Positions 29,123 through 38,675 are shown, counted from the first letter of the stretch. The stretch is DNA of 64,000 nucleotides from Limnobacter humi (GCF_024518835.1 NZ_JANIGO010000006.1:62001-126000); one strand, 5' to 3'. Notes: generated from the sequence alone by a model not told the origin. Translations and numbers: made by a program.

Positions 29123-31914
29123 GGGTGCGCAGTCGACAGGGCCACGCCCCCCACCGTCAGGGTGTCCTGAATCAAGTCCTTTCGGGCCTGGTCCAGCGCC
29201 GCGTCGGCTGTGTTGCCCCGGGTCAAGCCCTGGAATGTGTGAGTTACCAGCCGTTCGGTGGTGGCACTTTCTACACTCCAGTGGCTCACCATCAAGCGGT
29301 GGGCACCTGCAAACATGAAGGCCCGGGTTAAGCCGGCAAACCCCTCGCCACTGTTGGCCTTGCTCGTTTCACCCGCTGTGTTGCAGGCTGACAGCACCGC
29401 CAGTTCGGCATTCAGCGTCAATCCCCCCAAAATTTCGGACATGGTCAGCAAGCCGTCTTCGCCGCGCAGGTTGCCACTCAGGCTCATCAACAGGGCAGGT
29501 TGGTTCAGTGCTGCGGGCCCGTCGTTCAGGCGGGCGGTTTCACTGCCCAGCAATCCATGGGTGGCAAAGTGCAGGTAACGGGTGCTGGCCAGGTTTTCGG
29601 TTTTAACACGGTGCTCCTGCGCCTCTTCTCCCAAAAACAGGCGGCTGGTTTTGCCCAGCACTTGGGCCAATTGGCGAGCCTCGGTTTCGGTTTCCGGCAA
29701 GGGGGGAATGCTGAGCGCCCCGCGCTTGTGAAGGCTGCGTTGTGCGCGTTCCAGAACGTCTCCAGAGGCCGATCCAAACGATGGGTTGGCAAAAGAGGTC
29801 AGCTCGGTTTCAAACCTCGGCAATGGGTTGCTGTACAAGCGGACCGACACCAGGGACGACAGGCTCGGCAGGTAGCTGATGCGTGTGTTGCGGGCCAGGT
29901 AATTGAGCACCCGGTACTGGCCCAGGGTGTCACCTTGCGTGGCTTTCAGTGCTTCAAACGCAGTTTGTTCGCGCGGCCCCCATCGGCTCACCAACAACTC
30001 AAAGGGCAGGGTAAACAATGGGCCGTCGGCCACCACAATCCAGCGGGGGTAGGCCGCCAGTTCGGCTTGAACCGGTTCGATCAGGATGCTGTACAGGCGG
30101 TGCAGTGTGGCCGGGTTCAGGTCCTGTAAATGCTCCAGGTTGTCACCGGGGTTTTCCATGGTTGCCCGCACCTCTTGCACCCAGCGGTTGAGGTCGCTGC
30201 GCTCCACCGGCACACTGCGCAACACCAATTGGTGTTGTGTGGTCAGAAAAATCAGCAGTTCATGCTCCAGCAAGGCATAGCTCAGCACGGCATCGTCCTT
30301 GCGAAGCACAGTCTTCTGCAATTCCGTGACATCAATGGCTCGCGGGCGTGTCAGCTCCATGTACCGTGGAAAGGTCTTCCACAAATCGTCGGCCAGCGTT
30401 TTCACCAGGGCTGATTGGGCCTTTCGCCGTTCACGGTATTCCGTGTCGGACTTGATTCTGCGTTGCGCCACCATCGGGTCTTCCGTGGCTGAGGTCGGCG
30501 CCACTGGGTCGGCATCCGTCTGTCCGCGAACCAGGCCTTGCAGCCGCAAGGCATCCAGTCGCGCACTTTCGGCCTTGAACACCCGGACTTTGTCCATCAG
30601 TGCAGTGTTCTTGCTGTAACTCTTGACATCGGCTTTGCGCAGCTGCTCGGTGAACAGCCGGCTTTGCATCCGAGACAGCACACCCAAGGCATCCCGATCA
30701 TGGCCTGCACCGGGCGTGTCGCGGTTCATGCGCGTCAGCAGTTCAAGGGCGCGTTCAAAATTGCCCTGGGTGGCCCTGGCCAAATCCTCTCGCACGCGGT
30801 CATCCAGCCCCTGTGTTTGCCCAAACAGGCGGTCAATGCGGTCCAGTCCAGTCAGGGTCACGTCCCGGGCTGTGCCCAGCTGCCCGGCCGACTGCAAGGC
30901 AGCCACGTAGCGTGGCAGCAGCTGCACCAGTTCGTTGTTGGCATCGTTGTCCAGAAAAATTGCCCAGGCTTGGGCATACAGGGGCAGTGCCTCGCTGGGT
31001 TCCGTCAGGCTCACAGCATGAGCCTGAAGCACTCGCGCCCGGGCGTACAGCGTGTGCTTTTCACCGCGTGCATCACGAATCATGGGCAGCCAGGTGGCCA
31101 CCACAGCAGCAGCCTCCGCGGTTTGTCCCACCCGCAGCAAACTCTCCGCCTTGCTCAGTGCGCAGCGTTGAACGTCAGTGCGGATGTCCGGGTTCTGCGG
31201 GCTGTACAGTGTCAAAGCCTTGTCAAATTCTGCAACGGCTTGTCGGTGCCGCCCGGTTCTGGCCAACAGGTCGCCTTGCACCTCGCGCAACTGGCCCAGG
31301 CGGAAATTCAGGTCGACCGTTGCAGGCAGCCGGTTCGCAATCCCAAAGGCCTCATCCAGTCGGGCCTGTGCCTGGTCAAACTGCTTGAGCTGCATCAGGT
31401 TGTGGATGAGGGGGCGGAACCATTTCAAGTCGTCGGCCGAGTTAAACCCCTGTTGCCGAAGCAGCCCCATGGTCAATTCCATGGACTGGTTGGCCAGGGC
31501 CAGTTTGCCTTGCTGGCCCTGCACCACAGCCAGGCGGCCCAAAATCTTGATGCTCAGGTCCCGCCCGGCAGCCAGTTCAGGGTTTTGCATGTCCAGTGCT
31601 TTGTTCAGGGCAATTTCGGCCTCCGCAGCGCGGCCTTGTGCAGCCAGCGCAGTGCCCAGCGTGAAATAAGCGGCCCGTTGCATGTGGCCATTGCCCTCAC
31701 CGGCAATCTCCAACCGTTGCAGGGCCATTTGCTCAGCCTGGTCGTCGCGGCCTTCCTGAATGGCCTTGCCGATTTGCTGGCCCAGCTCGTAAAACTCCTG
31801 CCCTCGGGCGCTGCGTTGCTGGGCGTGTGCGCCAGCACCAAGGCTTATGGTCAGGAGTACGCACACACTGACAACAAGCCGGCGGGTTATGATCCGAATG
31901 GGTAATGGGCGCAT
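29086..31914 (-). CDS. Exported TPR-CHAT caspase-like protease
   Basis: 942 residues from ATG 31914 with signal peptide (RRLVVSVCVLLTISLGAGAHA). Helical TPR repeats cover about residues 35-450, a charged region follows, and the CHAT domain covers roughly 610-942. The catalytic pair is His786 (LHFATHGLLG) and Cys844 (VLSACNTAGE), both intact. CHAT proteins are clan CD peptidases; in bacteria several are activated by partner proteins. Export to the periplasm is unusual for the phage-defence CHAT proteases. It follows the beta-propeller lipoprotein gene by 40 bp. Confidence 0.9.
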   Translation of the reverse strand: MRPLPIRIITRRLVVSVCVLLTISLGAGAHAQQRSARGQEFYELGQQIGKAIQEGRDDQAEQMALQRLEIAGEGNGHMQRAAYFTLGTALAAQGRAAEAEIALNKALDMQNPELAAGRDLSIKILGRLAVVQGQQGKLALANQSMELTMGLLRQQGFNSADDLKWFRPLIHNLMQLKQFDQAQARLDEAFGIANRLPATVDLNFRLGQLREVQGDLLARTGRHRQAVAEFDKALTLYSPQNPDIRTDVQRCALSKAESLLRVGQTAEAAAVVATWLPMIRDARGEKHTLYARARVLQAHAVSLTEPSEALPLYAQAWAIFLDNDANNELVQLLPRYVAALQSAGQLGTARDVTLTGLDRIDRLFGQTQGLDDRVREDLARATQGNFERALELLTRMNRDTPGAGHDRDALGVLSRMQSRLFTEQLRKADVKSYSKNTALMDKVRVFKAESARLDALRLQGLVRGQTDADPVAPTSATEDPMVAQRRIKSDTEYRERRKAQSALVKTLADDLWKTFPRYMELTRPRAIDVTELQKTVLRKDDAVLSYALLEHELLIFLTTQHQLVLRSVPVERSDLNRWVQEVRATMENPGDNLEHLQDLNPATLHRLYSILIEPVQAELAAYPRWIVVADGPLFTLPFELLVSRWGPREQTAFEALKATQGDTLGQYRVLNYLARNTRISYLPSLSSLVSVRLYSNPLPRFETELTSFANPSFGSASGDVLERAQRSLHKRGALSIPPLPETETEARQLAQVLGKTSRLFLGEEAQEHRVKTENLASTRYLHFATHGLLGSETARLNDGPAALNQPALLMSLSGNLRGEDGLLTMSEILGGLTLNAELAVLSACNTAGETSKANSGEGFAGLTRAFMFAGAHRLMVSHWSVESATTERLVTHTFQGLTRGNTADAALDQARKDLIQDTLTVGGVALSTAHPYFWAPFVLVGD

Positions 31915-31954
31915 GGGGGAACTGGGGGCGTGCACTGCCCCCAGTATGGCAGGT

Positions 31955-33088
31955 TTATTTGCCGGGCATGTCCAGGGTGCCCACTGACTTTGGCGAAACA
32001 ATCACGCCCCAGGGCATGTCGCCTTCCGTGATGGTTTTCAAGGTTTCACCGGTTTGGGCATTCAACACACGAATTTCACGGCTGCGGCCACACGCCACCA
32101 CCAGTTGACTGTCATCGGGTGTGTAGCTGAAGTGCCAGCAGCGGTCGCCCACCGGCATTTCACGCTTCAGGTTCAGGGTGTCTGCATCAAACACCTGGAT
32201 CACCTTGCCACGGGCCAGGGCCACCAGAATTTCCTTGCCGTCGCGGGAATAGGTCACGCCGTAAGGCACTTCGCCGGTGGGTGTGGTGTCCACCACATTG
32301 AAGTCTTTGTCCAGCTTCAGCAGTTTGTTGCCGTATTCCAGGGTCACTGCATAGTGCTTTCCGTCTGGTGCGCGTTTAACGCCCCGTGGCCGAATGCCGT
32401 ATTGCCGGGTGTCAATCCGTTTGACCACTTCACCGGTTTCAATGCTGTGCACCGACACATTTTCATCGGCTTCATTGGTCACGATGATGTTTTTCCCATC
32501 GCCAGAAAATTCGATGCCCTCTGTTTCCATGCCGGCCGTAATTTCCTTGATCTTCTCGCCCTTTTTCAAGTCAATCACCGCCACCTGGGCTGGCAGGTCA
32601 TCATCGTCATCTTGTTTGGCTTTTTCGCGCGCTTTGGCCTCTTTGGAGCCTGGCTTGGGCGGCGGCCCACCTTCCGATGAGGGTTCATAGGCCACAAATG
32701 CCCGGTCGCCCAGCACCCGCACAAACTCGGGGTTTTTTCCAACCGGTACGCGTTTTACAACCTGCCGGGTGGCGGTGTCCACAATGGCCAGGTCGGCGCT
32801 GCTTTTCACCGCCACCACCAGCAAGCTGCCGTCATCACTCAGCCCCACACCGCGGGCCCCTTCGCCCACGTTGATCTCGCCCAACTTGGTGTAATCGCCC
32901 ACCGCGTACACGGTCAGGGGGCCATCCTGGTGGCTTACATACACCACAGCGGGTGTGCTGGGCTTGGTGGCTTCGTTCTGCGCCACGGGGGGTTCGGCTG
33001 TCTTTGGCGTGTCTGGCTTTTTCGAGCAGGCAGCCGTGCTGGCCACCAGGCTCACTGCCAGTGCCAATCCTTTCCATGTCAACTGCAT
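31955..33088 (-). CDS. YncE-like beta-propeller lipoprotein
   Basis: 377 residues; ATG 33088 stands nine bases after AGAGG, ATG 33097 touches it. The lipobox STAAC predicts a lipidated Cys. Seven-bladed propeller repeats of YVTN type run from residue 50 to the end (SDDGSLLVVAVKSS, FSGDGKNIIVTNEADEN, SRDGKEILVALARGK). A charged insertion around residues 145-175 (KPGSKEAKAREKAKQDDDDD) interrupts one blade. It probably offers a binding surface in the periplasm and is cotranscribed with the CHAT protease. Confidence 0.85.
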   Translation of the reverse strand: MQLTWKGLALAVSLVASTAACSKKPDTPKTAEPPVAQNEATKPSTPAVVYVSHQDGPLTVYAVGDYTKLGEINVGEGARGVGLSDDGSLLVVAVKSSADLAIVDTATRQVVKRVPVGKNPEFVRVLGDRAFVAYEPSSEGGPPPKPGSKEAKAREKAKQDDDDDLPAQVAVIDLKKGEKIKEITAGMETEGIEFSGDGKNIIVTNEADENVSVHSIETGEVVKRIDTRQYGIRPRGVKRAPDGKHYAVTLEYGNKLLKLDKDFNVVDTTPTGEVPYGVTYSRDGKEILVALARGKVIQVFDADTLNLKREMPVGDRCWHFSYTPDDSQLVVACGRSREIRVLNAQTGETLKTITEGDMPWGVIVSPKSVGTLDMPGK

Positions 33089-33187
33089 CACATTCATCCT
33101 CTTTGGGTGTTCTACGCACGCTAGTTCAGTCTAGCCGCTTTGTCCCGGGAAGTTTTCCCATTCCATGCTGCAAAGGCGCTGTGCCTT

Positions 33188-33307
33188 GTGACACGTCATG
33201 TGGGCAATTCCCTCCAATCGCGCAACTGGCGCACCAAAAGCCCGCAGATCACGCATTTGTGACAAAGCGGTTTCAATACACTGAATCTCAAGAAGTGACA
33301 CGTCATG
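33188..33307. repeat. Two copies of the 13-mer GTGACACGTCATG
   Basis: Exact copies at 33188-33200 and 33295-33307 in the divergent intergenic region. The core TGACACGTCA is nearly palindromic. They could be regulator sites for the hydrolase gene to the right or the propeller/CHAT operon to the left. Confidence 0.45.
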
Positions 33308-33355
33308 CCGTTGTCACAGTCAGGAACTTCACTGTTTTTTGTGGCACCCAGCATC

Positions 33356-34192
33356 ATGAAGACCGAACCGCAACGCATCAACAAAGTGGTACCCCGAGTG
33401 GCCCTGTCGGCCTCCATGGGGTTTGCGGCCTACTGGACCTACCTTTACTTCAGTCAAACCCGTCACATTTTCAGCCCGCAGCTCGACCCGCTGCCAGTGC
33501 GCACCGCCGTCGATTCTGAATTCACCGAGCTCAGCCTGAATGTCGCCCCAGGCGTTAACCTGGAAGGCTGGGTGCGCATGCCCAAAGGCCTGGGGGGTGC
33601 CGGCAGCCAGTTGCCCTGTGCCATTTACTTCGGCGGCCGCAGTGAAGACGTGCGTTGGCTGCTCACGGAAGCCCACGGGTTTAAAAACCTGCCCATGGTG
33701 TTTTTCAACCACCGGGGTTATGGCCATTCGGGCGGCACGCCCTCTGAAAAGCACTTGGTGGCCGATGCCCGCGCCATTTACCGGTGGGTGGCCGAGCAAC
33801 CCTGGTGCGACTTGAACCGGATTTCCGTGATTGGTCGCAGCCTGGGAACCGGTGTGGCCATGCAACTGGCCAGCAGTGCGCCGGTGCACAAGCTGGTGCT
33901 GTTTACCCCTTACGACAGCCTGGAAACCATCGCCAAAAGCAAGGTGCCTTTGGCGCCGGTGTCGTGGTTGTTGCGCAGCAAATTCAACTCCACCGAATGT
34001 GCCGGTTATGTGCATTGCCCCACGTTCATTGTGCTGGCCGAGCAGGACGATGTGGTTCCGCACGAGTCATCGGCCAATTTGATGCGGCATTTCGCCGTAG
34101 AGCCGCTGGCCGCCAAAGTGAAGGGCACCGACCACATCAGCCTGCCCCACGACCCGGATACCCAGGCCCTGGTGGCGCATTTTCTCACTTGA
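33356..34192 (+). CDS. Membrane-anchored alpha/beta hydrolase (serine type)
   Basis: 278 residues from ATG 33356; ATG 33305 is an alternative but coincides with the second 13-mer repeat. An N-terminal membrane segment (VALSASMGFAAYWTYLYF) is followed by a periplasmic or cytoplasmic-face hydrolase. The nucleophile elbow is GRSLGTG (Ser), the acid lies in EQDDVVPHES and the His in GTDHISLPHD. NHRGYGHSGG marks the BAAT/FrsA-like branch with thioesterase or esterase members. Substrate unknown. Confidence 0.82.
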   Translation: MKTEPQRINKVVPRVALSASMGFAAYWTYLYFSQTRHIFSPQLDPLPVRTAVDSEFTELSLNVAPGVNLEGWVRMPKGLGGAGSQLPCAIYFGGRSEDVRWLLTEAHGFKNLPMVFFNHRGYGHSGGTPSEKHLVADARAIYRWVAEQPWCDLNRISVIGRSLGTGVAMQLASSAPVHKLVLFTPYDSLETIAKSKVPLAPVSWLLRSKFNSTECAGYVHCPTFIVLAEQDDVVPHESSANLMRHFAVEPLAAKVKGTDHISLPHDPDTQALVAHFLT

Positions 34193-34211
34193 TTGTCTGG
34201 AAAATATTTTC

Positions 34212-34248
34212 ATAGATGTATAGTTATATGGTATAAAAATACATCTAT
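34212..34248. promoter_or_regulatory. Perfect inverted repeat in the hipBA promoter
   Basis: ATAGATGTAT at 34212-34221 is repeated in inverse at 34239-34248. The 17-bp spacer contains TATAAA-like -10 candidates, so a dimer of the HipB-like protein bound here would cover the promoter. Confidence 0.6.
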
Positions 34249-34258
34249 AAGGTATTTT

Positions 34259-34591
34259 ATGCCGAAAAAACAAAATCCTGCACTGGCTGCGCCAGCCGTT
34301 GTTCAAGCCCAGGTGTTGGAGTGGGGTGTGGCCATTCGCACGCAACGCCTGCTTCAGCGCCTAACGGCTGCGCAATTGGCAACGCGCCTCGGCGTCTCCC
34401 TGCCCACCCTGAGTCGGATTGAGAAAGGTGATCCAGCCGTTGGCATCGGTACAGTTCTGTCTGCGTTGTATGCCTTGGGTTTGAACACCGTGGCCACACC
34501 CCCGCTGCCGCAAGCGCTCTTGCAAGGTGTGGTTGCGAAGCGTACCCGCCTCTCCCGCCAAGAATCTGGGGATGACCTTGGCTACTTCTAG
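34259..34591 (+). CDS. hipB: HipB-like XRE antitoxin/repressor
   Basis: 110 residues from ATG 34259, ten bases after the operator; AAGG lies upstream. The helix-turn-helix TAAQLATRLGVSLPTLSRIEKG occupies about residues 38-58. The C-terminal tail ending QESGDDLGYF should contact the kinase. The gene overlaps hipA by 20 bp, usual for the pair. It is expected to repress its own promoter through the inverted repeat. Confidence 0.85.
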   Translation: MPKKQNPALAAPAVVQAQVLEWGVAIRTQRLLQRLTAAQLATRLGVSLPTLSRIEKGDPAVGIGTVLSALYALGLNTVATPPLPQALLQGVVAKRTRLSRQESGDDLGYF

Positions 34592-35849
34592 CCGTTCACG
34601 CATCCGGCCTTTGTACGTTTACATGCAGCAGCCGGGCACTGCGCAATGGTTGACCGTGGGCGCCTATTGGCAGGATGAAAGCAGCCGCATCGGACGTTTC
34701 AAATACGCCCCCAGCTATGAGGATGCAGGCCACCCCTGGTCGATTGATCCGATCAATTTGCCGCGCAGCACTCAGCAGGGGCTCGTCTACACTGCGCAAC
34801 GCTACGGTGGCTTGCATGATGTGCTTCGCGATGCCTGTCCGGATTCCTGGGGGCAAGCGGTGCTTTGCAAATTGCACGACTTACCGAGTCAATCGCCGAT
34901 GTTGACCTTTCTCAAAGTAGCCAGCAATGCAGACCGCTGGGGTGGGCTTGCCGTGGGTGGTTCGCCCACACCGCGGGTAGCCCAATTGGCCACGCCGCGC
35001 TTGCCAAAGCTGCAGGCCGTGGTGCTGGAACTGCAGGCCATGGCCAATCGAAAACCCGCCTTGGACAGTGCTCTGCGGCAGCGCCTGCAACAAACGCCCA
35101 GCTTGGGTGGTGCGCGCCCCAAGGCCACGGTGCAAGATACCCAAGGCCAGTACTGGTTGGTCAAGCCTCTGACCGCAGCTGACACCACCAATATCCCGAT
35201 GCTGGAGCATTTTGCGCAATCCTGGGGAGCGGCCAGCGGCATGCATTTTGCGCGCACAGCGTATGCAGAGTTTTCCACGCACCACACCGTGGTGCGTGTG
35301 AAGCGCTTCGACCGCCAGGGGCCGCAGCGCACGCTGTGCATGAGTGCGGCTAGCATGCTGCAGATCGAATTTCCGGGTTTGGGCATGCGGGAAGGGCAGT
35401 TCGGGTTGCCCAGTTATGCAACCCTGGCCGGTCAGTTGCGTTTGATGGGCGCACCTCAAGCCGATCAACTCGAGTTGTTTGATCGCATGGTTTTCAACGC
35501 CGTGTGCGGCAACGACGACGACCACCTGCGCAACCATGCCGTGTGCTATGACAGTCTTCAGGGGTGTTGGCGTTTGTCACCGGCGTACGACGTGGTACCC
35601 AATCCGGAATCAACCCCAACCCACTTGGCCTTGGCATTGAACCGGGTCAGCAAAGCCATCAGTCAAGATGCCTTGTTGCAAGATGCCCTGCTATTCGGTC
35701 TGGGCGATATGACCAAAGCCCGAAAACATCTCCAGCAGACCTTGGAAAGGATTCGTGCGGGTTTTGATGCCACGTACCACCTGCTGGATGGCGATTTATA
35801 CACCCTCATGAAAAATCGCTTGATGTCTCAATTAAGCCTGCTCAGCTAA
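34572..35849 (+). CDS. hipA: HipA-type serine/threonine kinase toxin
   Basis: 425 residues from ATG 34572. The N-terminal HipA domain (YVYMQQPGTAQWLTVGAYW) is followed by the kinase: Gly-rich loop SLGGARPKATV, catalytic loop CGNDDDHLRNHAV and the DFG-equivalent LSPAYDVVPN. All key residues are present, so the kinase looks active. Known HipA proteins phosphorylate aminoacyl-tRNA synthetases and induce dormancy; the target here is unknown. Its 3' end overlaps the convergent AraC-type gene by 4 bp. Confidence 0.9.
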   Translation: MTLATSSRSRIRPLYVYMQQPGTAQWLTVGAYWQDESSRIGRFKYAPSYEDAGHPWSIDPINLPRSTQQGLVYTAQRYGGLHDVLRDACPDSWGQAVLCKLHDLPSQSPMLTFLKVASNADRWGGLAVGGSPTPRVAQLATPRLPKLQAVVLELQAMANRKPALDSALRQRLQQTPSLGGARPKATVQDTQGQYWLVKPLTAADTTNIPMLEHFAQSWGAASGMHFARTAYAEFSTHHTVVRVKRFDRQGPQRTLCMSAASMLQIEFPGLGMREGQFGLPSYATLAGQLRLMGAPQADQLELFDRMVFNAVCGNDDDHLRNHAVCYDSLQGCWRLSPAYDVVPNPESTPTHLALALNRVSKAISQDALLQDALLFGLGDMTKARKHLQQTLERIRAGFDATYHLLDGDLYTLMKNRLMSQLSLLS

Positions 35850-36931
35850 TGCTGGGTGGGTTGGGTCAATGCCCACTGGCGGTGCTCGGTGGGCGTGCGG
35901 CCAGTTAGTTTTTTGAAGGCCCGGGTAAAGTTGGCACGGTCCTGGTAGCCCACCCGTGCCGCAATCTCATCCACACTCAGCGGCGTGCTCTCCAGCAGGC
36001 GGCAAGCGTCACGGGCCACCACTTCACCCAGCAGTGCCGTGTAGCTCGTGCCCAGTGCTTGCAGGCGGCGTTTCAGGGTTCGGGGTGTGGTGTGCAGTTG
36101 GTGGGCGATCCGCTCCACGCTGGGGTACTGCCCGTTGCCACACATCAACAGGTTTTTGACCCGCGCTTTTACATCATCCACCTGGCCCAGCAGAGCCATT
36201 TCCTGCTCGCACTGGGCAATCACCATTTGCGCAGTCACCGGGTTGGCGGTGGGCAACTTCAGGTCCAGCCAGCGGGTGGGAATGCGGATCTGGTTGCTGG
36301 GCGCATCAAACCGACACACCGGCAGGCTGCTGGCATAGGCGCCGTAATACGACGGCATCGGCCAGTCAAACCACAACTCAATGCCGGTGGCATCGCGGTG
36401 TTGGCCCGTGGGGTCAAACAGCGATTCAAACAGCCGCCACACCTCGACCATGAAATTCTCAATGGCAAACTTGCGCACCGGGTACAGCGGCATGGCCTCG
36501 CGAATGTGGCACACCAGGCCCTGTTCATCGTCGCTGGTGTCAATGGTGTAAAAGGGCACTTTGGTGGGCAAAAAGCGAATGCCCAGGGCCACCGCCTCGC
36601 GCAGGGTGGCGCAGCTCATCAGTCCAAAGCCAATCATGCCCGCCTTGGTGAGGCTGCTTTGCAGGCCCATGTCGATGGCAATGTGTTCGCTTTGGAACAG
36701 GCGCAGCAGGTTCATCACCAGCACGCCATGCAAGGCGGCTGGAATGCGGCTGTTGGGCACCTGCAGCTGGGTCAGGGTCAGGCCCGTGTGTTCCAGCACT
36801 TGCGCTTCGGTAAACCCGCGCGACATGGCGTAATTGGCAAAAAACAGCGGGTAAGCCTGGGCCACGGTGGCCTGCTCCAGCAGGCGCATCGCGGTGGTGT
36901 CATCCAGCGGGTAAGGGGGTGGCGCGCGCAT
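35846..36931 (-). CDS. AraC-family regulator (OruR/arabinose-binding-like N-terminal domain)
   Basis: 361 residues. The N-terminal half (ANYAMSRGFTEAQVLEHTGL...) is the long ligand-binding type found in OruR/ArgR-like and ToxT-unrelated regulators; the C-terminal domain carries two helix-turn-helix units, ending DEIAARVGYQDRANFTRAFKKLTGRTPTEHR. It faces the monooxygenase gene across about 145 bp and is its likely activator, perhaps with a ketone, steroid or alkane-derived inducer. Confidence 0.9.
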   Translation of the reverse strand: MRAPPPYPLDDTTAMRLLEQATVAQAYPLFFANYAMSRGFTEAQVLEHTGLTLTQLQVPNSRIPAALHGVLVMNLLRLFQSEHIAIDMGLQSSLTKAGMIGFGLMSCATLREAVALGIRFLPTKVPFYTIDTSDDEQGLVCHIREAMPLYPVRKFAIENFMVEVWRLFESLFDPTGQHRDATGIELWFDWPMPSYYGAYASSLPVCRFDAPSNQIRIPTRWLDLKLPTANPVTAQMVIAQCEQEMALLGQVDDVKARVKNLLMCGNGQYPSVERIAHQLHTTPRTLKRRLQALGTSYTALLGEVVARDACRLLESTPLSVDEIAARVGYQDRANFTRAFKKLTGRTPTEHRQWALTQPTQH

Positions 36932-37076
36932 GCGGGCATTATGTCATGTCTTGTACAGCGTGGCCCAAAATGACTCCATGTTTGTCACCCATGCCCCTCA
37001 CGGTTCAACCGGTGGCCTCTGTACAGTGCGTTCATCAACCACTCGGCTGCCGGTCAGTCAACCAAGGAATCCATTC

Positions 37077-38618
37077 ATGAGCAATACCAACCCCATTCTC
37101 GAAGTGGCCATTGTGGGCTGTGGCGTGTCTGGCCTGGGCATGGGCATTCGCCTCAAGCAGGCAGGCATTGAAAACTTCCGCATCATCGACAAAGGTCAGG
37201 ATGTGGGCGGCACCTGGCGCGACAACACCTACCCGGGTTGCGGTTGCGATGTGAAATCCGCCCTGTATTCCTACTCTTTCGAACCCTGGGCCGAGTGGTC
37301 GCATGTGTATGCCAAGCAGGGCGAAATTTACAAATACCTGCGCCATTGCGCCAGCAAGTACGGCATCTACCCGCATATTCAGTTCAATACGTCCGTGACG
37401 GGTGCGCAGTACGACGAAAACACGGGCCTGTGGACCGTGGGCCTGTCCAATGGTGAAACCATTCGTGCCAAAAATGTGGTCACGGCCGTGGGCCCGTTTT
37501 CGGCACCCAAGGTGGCTGAATTCAAAGGGGCATCCGCCTTCAAGGGCACCGTCGTGCACACCGCCGCGTGGGATCATTCCGTGAGCCTGGAAGGCAAACG
37601 CGTGGGGCTGATTGGCACGGGTGCCACCGCCGTGCAGGTGGGCCCTGCCATTGCCGACCAGGTGAAAAACCTGGTGGTGTTTCAGCGCACTGCCAACTGG
37701 ATCATGCCGCGCCCCGACCGCGAAATTGGCGAGAACGAAAAGCAGACCTACCGCCAAAGCAAACTGGCGATGAAAAAAGACCGCTTGGGCGTTTACTGGT
37801 ACAACGAGCTGACCGCACCATTCCTGATTTTGAAATATGACCTCTTCAAGCAGCAACCCGAGAAGCTGGCCTTGAGCTACCTGCGCAAAAAAGTGAAAGA
37901 CCCAGATCTGCGCAAAAAACTCACCCCCACCATCAAATTTGGTTGCAAGCGCGTGCTGGTGAGCTCTGACTGGTACACCACCATGCAAAAGCCCAATGTT
38001 CACCTGGAAACCACCGGGATTGACTGCATCACCGAGAAGGGCATTCGCCTGGCCGATGGCACCGAGCATGAACTCGATGTGATCATTTACGCCACCGGTT
38101 ACGAGGTGCGCCACACCGGCTCACCGATTGATGCCAAGGGCGTTGGTGGTGCCAGCTTGAACGAGAAATGGAAAGATGGCTCCGAGGCCTACCAAGGCGT
38201 GGCCACGGCTGGTTTCCCCAACCTGTTTTTCCTGGTAGGCCCGTTCACTGGCCCTGGGCACACCTCCGTCATTGCCTATGCCGAGTCACAAATTGATTAC
38301 GTGATCCAGGCCATTCAATTGCGCAATGCGCGCAGCCTGAAAGCCATTGCCGTGAAGCCGGCCGTGGAGCGCAAGTTTGTGGGGGTGATGGACAACCGCA
38401 GCGAACACACGGTGTGGAAATCGGGTTGTGCCAGCTGGTACCTCAGCCCCAATGGCCGCAACAACACCCTATACCCGGGCTTGAATGCCGAGTACCGCTT
38501 GCGCATGGCACGCTTCAACCCTTCGGATTATGAATTGATCCACGCCAGCGGAAAAACCGTCAAGCCCAAGGTGAGTGATCACATTAAAACCGGGGTAGCT
38601 GCCCTGCGCAGTATTTAA
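37077..38618 (+). CDS. Flavin monooxygenase of Baeyer-Villiger type
   Basis: 513 residues from ATG 37077 with AAGGAA upstream; the longer frame from 36930 overlaps the divergent regulator. FAD-binding VGCGVSGLGMG at 12-22, NADP-binding GLIGTGATAVQ near 180, and the class fingerprint F-K-G-T-V-V-H-T-A-A-W-D just before it (F-x-G-x-x-x-H-x-x-x-W). It should insert oxygen next to a ketone using NADPH, or oxidise a soft heteroatom. Ends at a strong terminator. Confidence 0.92.
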   Translation: MSNTNPILEVAIVGCGVSGLGMGIRLKQAGIENFRIIDKGQDVGGTWRDNTYPGCGCDVKSALYSYSFEPWAEWSHVYAKQGEIYKYLRHCASKYGIYPHIQFNTSVTGAQYDENTGLWTVGLSNGETIRAKNVVTAVGPFSAPKVAEFKGASAFKGTVVHTAAWDHSVSLEGKRVGLIGTGATAVQVGPAIADQVKNLVVFQRTANWIMPRPDREIGENEKQTYRQSKLAMKKDRLGVYWYNELTAPFLILKYDLFKQQPEKLALSYLRKKVKDPDLRKKLTPTIKFGCKRVLVSSDWYTTMQKPNVHLETTGIDCITEKGIRLADGTEHELDVIIYATGYEVRHTGSPIDAKGVGGASLNEKWKDGSEAYQGVATAGFPNLFFLVGPFTGPGHTSVIAYAESQIDYVIQAIQLRNARSLKAIAVKPAVERKFVGVMDNRSEHTVWKSGCASWYLSPNGRNNTLYPGLNAEYRLRMARFNPSDYELIHASGKTVKPKVSDHIKTGVAALRSI

Positions 38619-38650
38619 TCGGGTAAACCCGGGTTCGTTCTGCACATCCA

Positions 38651-38675
38651 AGCCCCGGTTTGCCGGGGCTTTTTT
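38651..38675 (+). terminator. Intrinsic terminator of the monooxygenase gene
   Basis: AGCCCCGG pairs with CCGGGGCT around TTTG, followed by a T-run. Confidence 0.92.

Noticed and set aside
30538-31905. 455-codon frame opposite the CHAT gene
   Set aside because: Antisense shadow of the TPR region, rich in Gln/His as expected for reversed codons.
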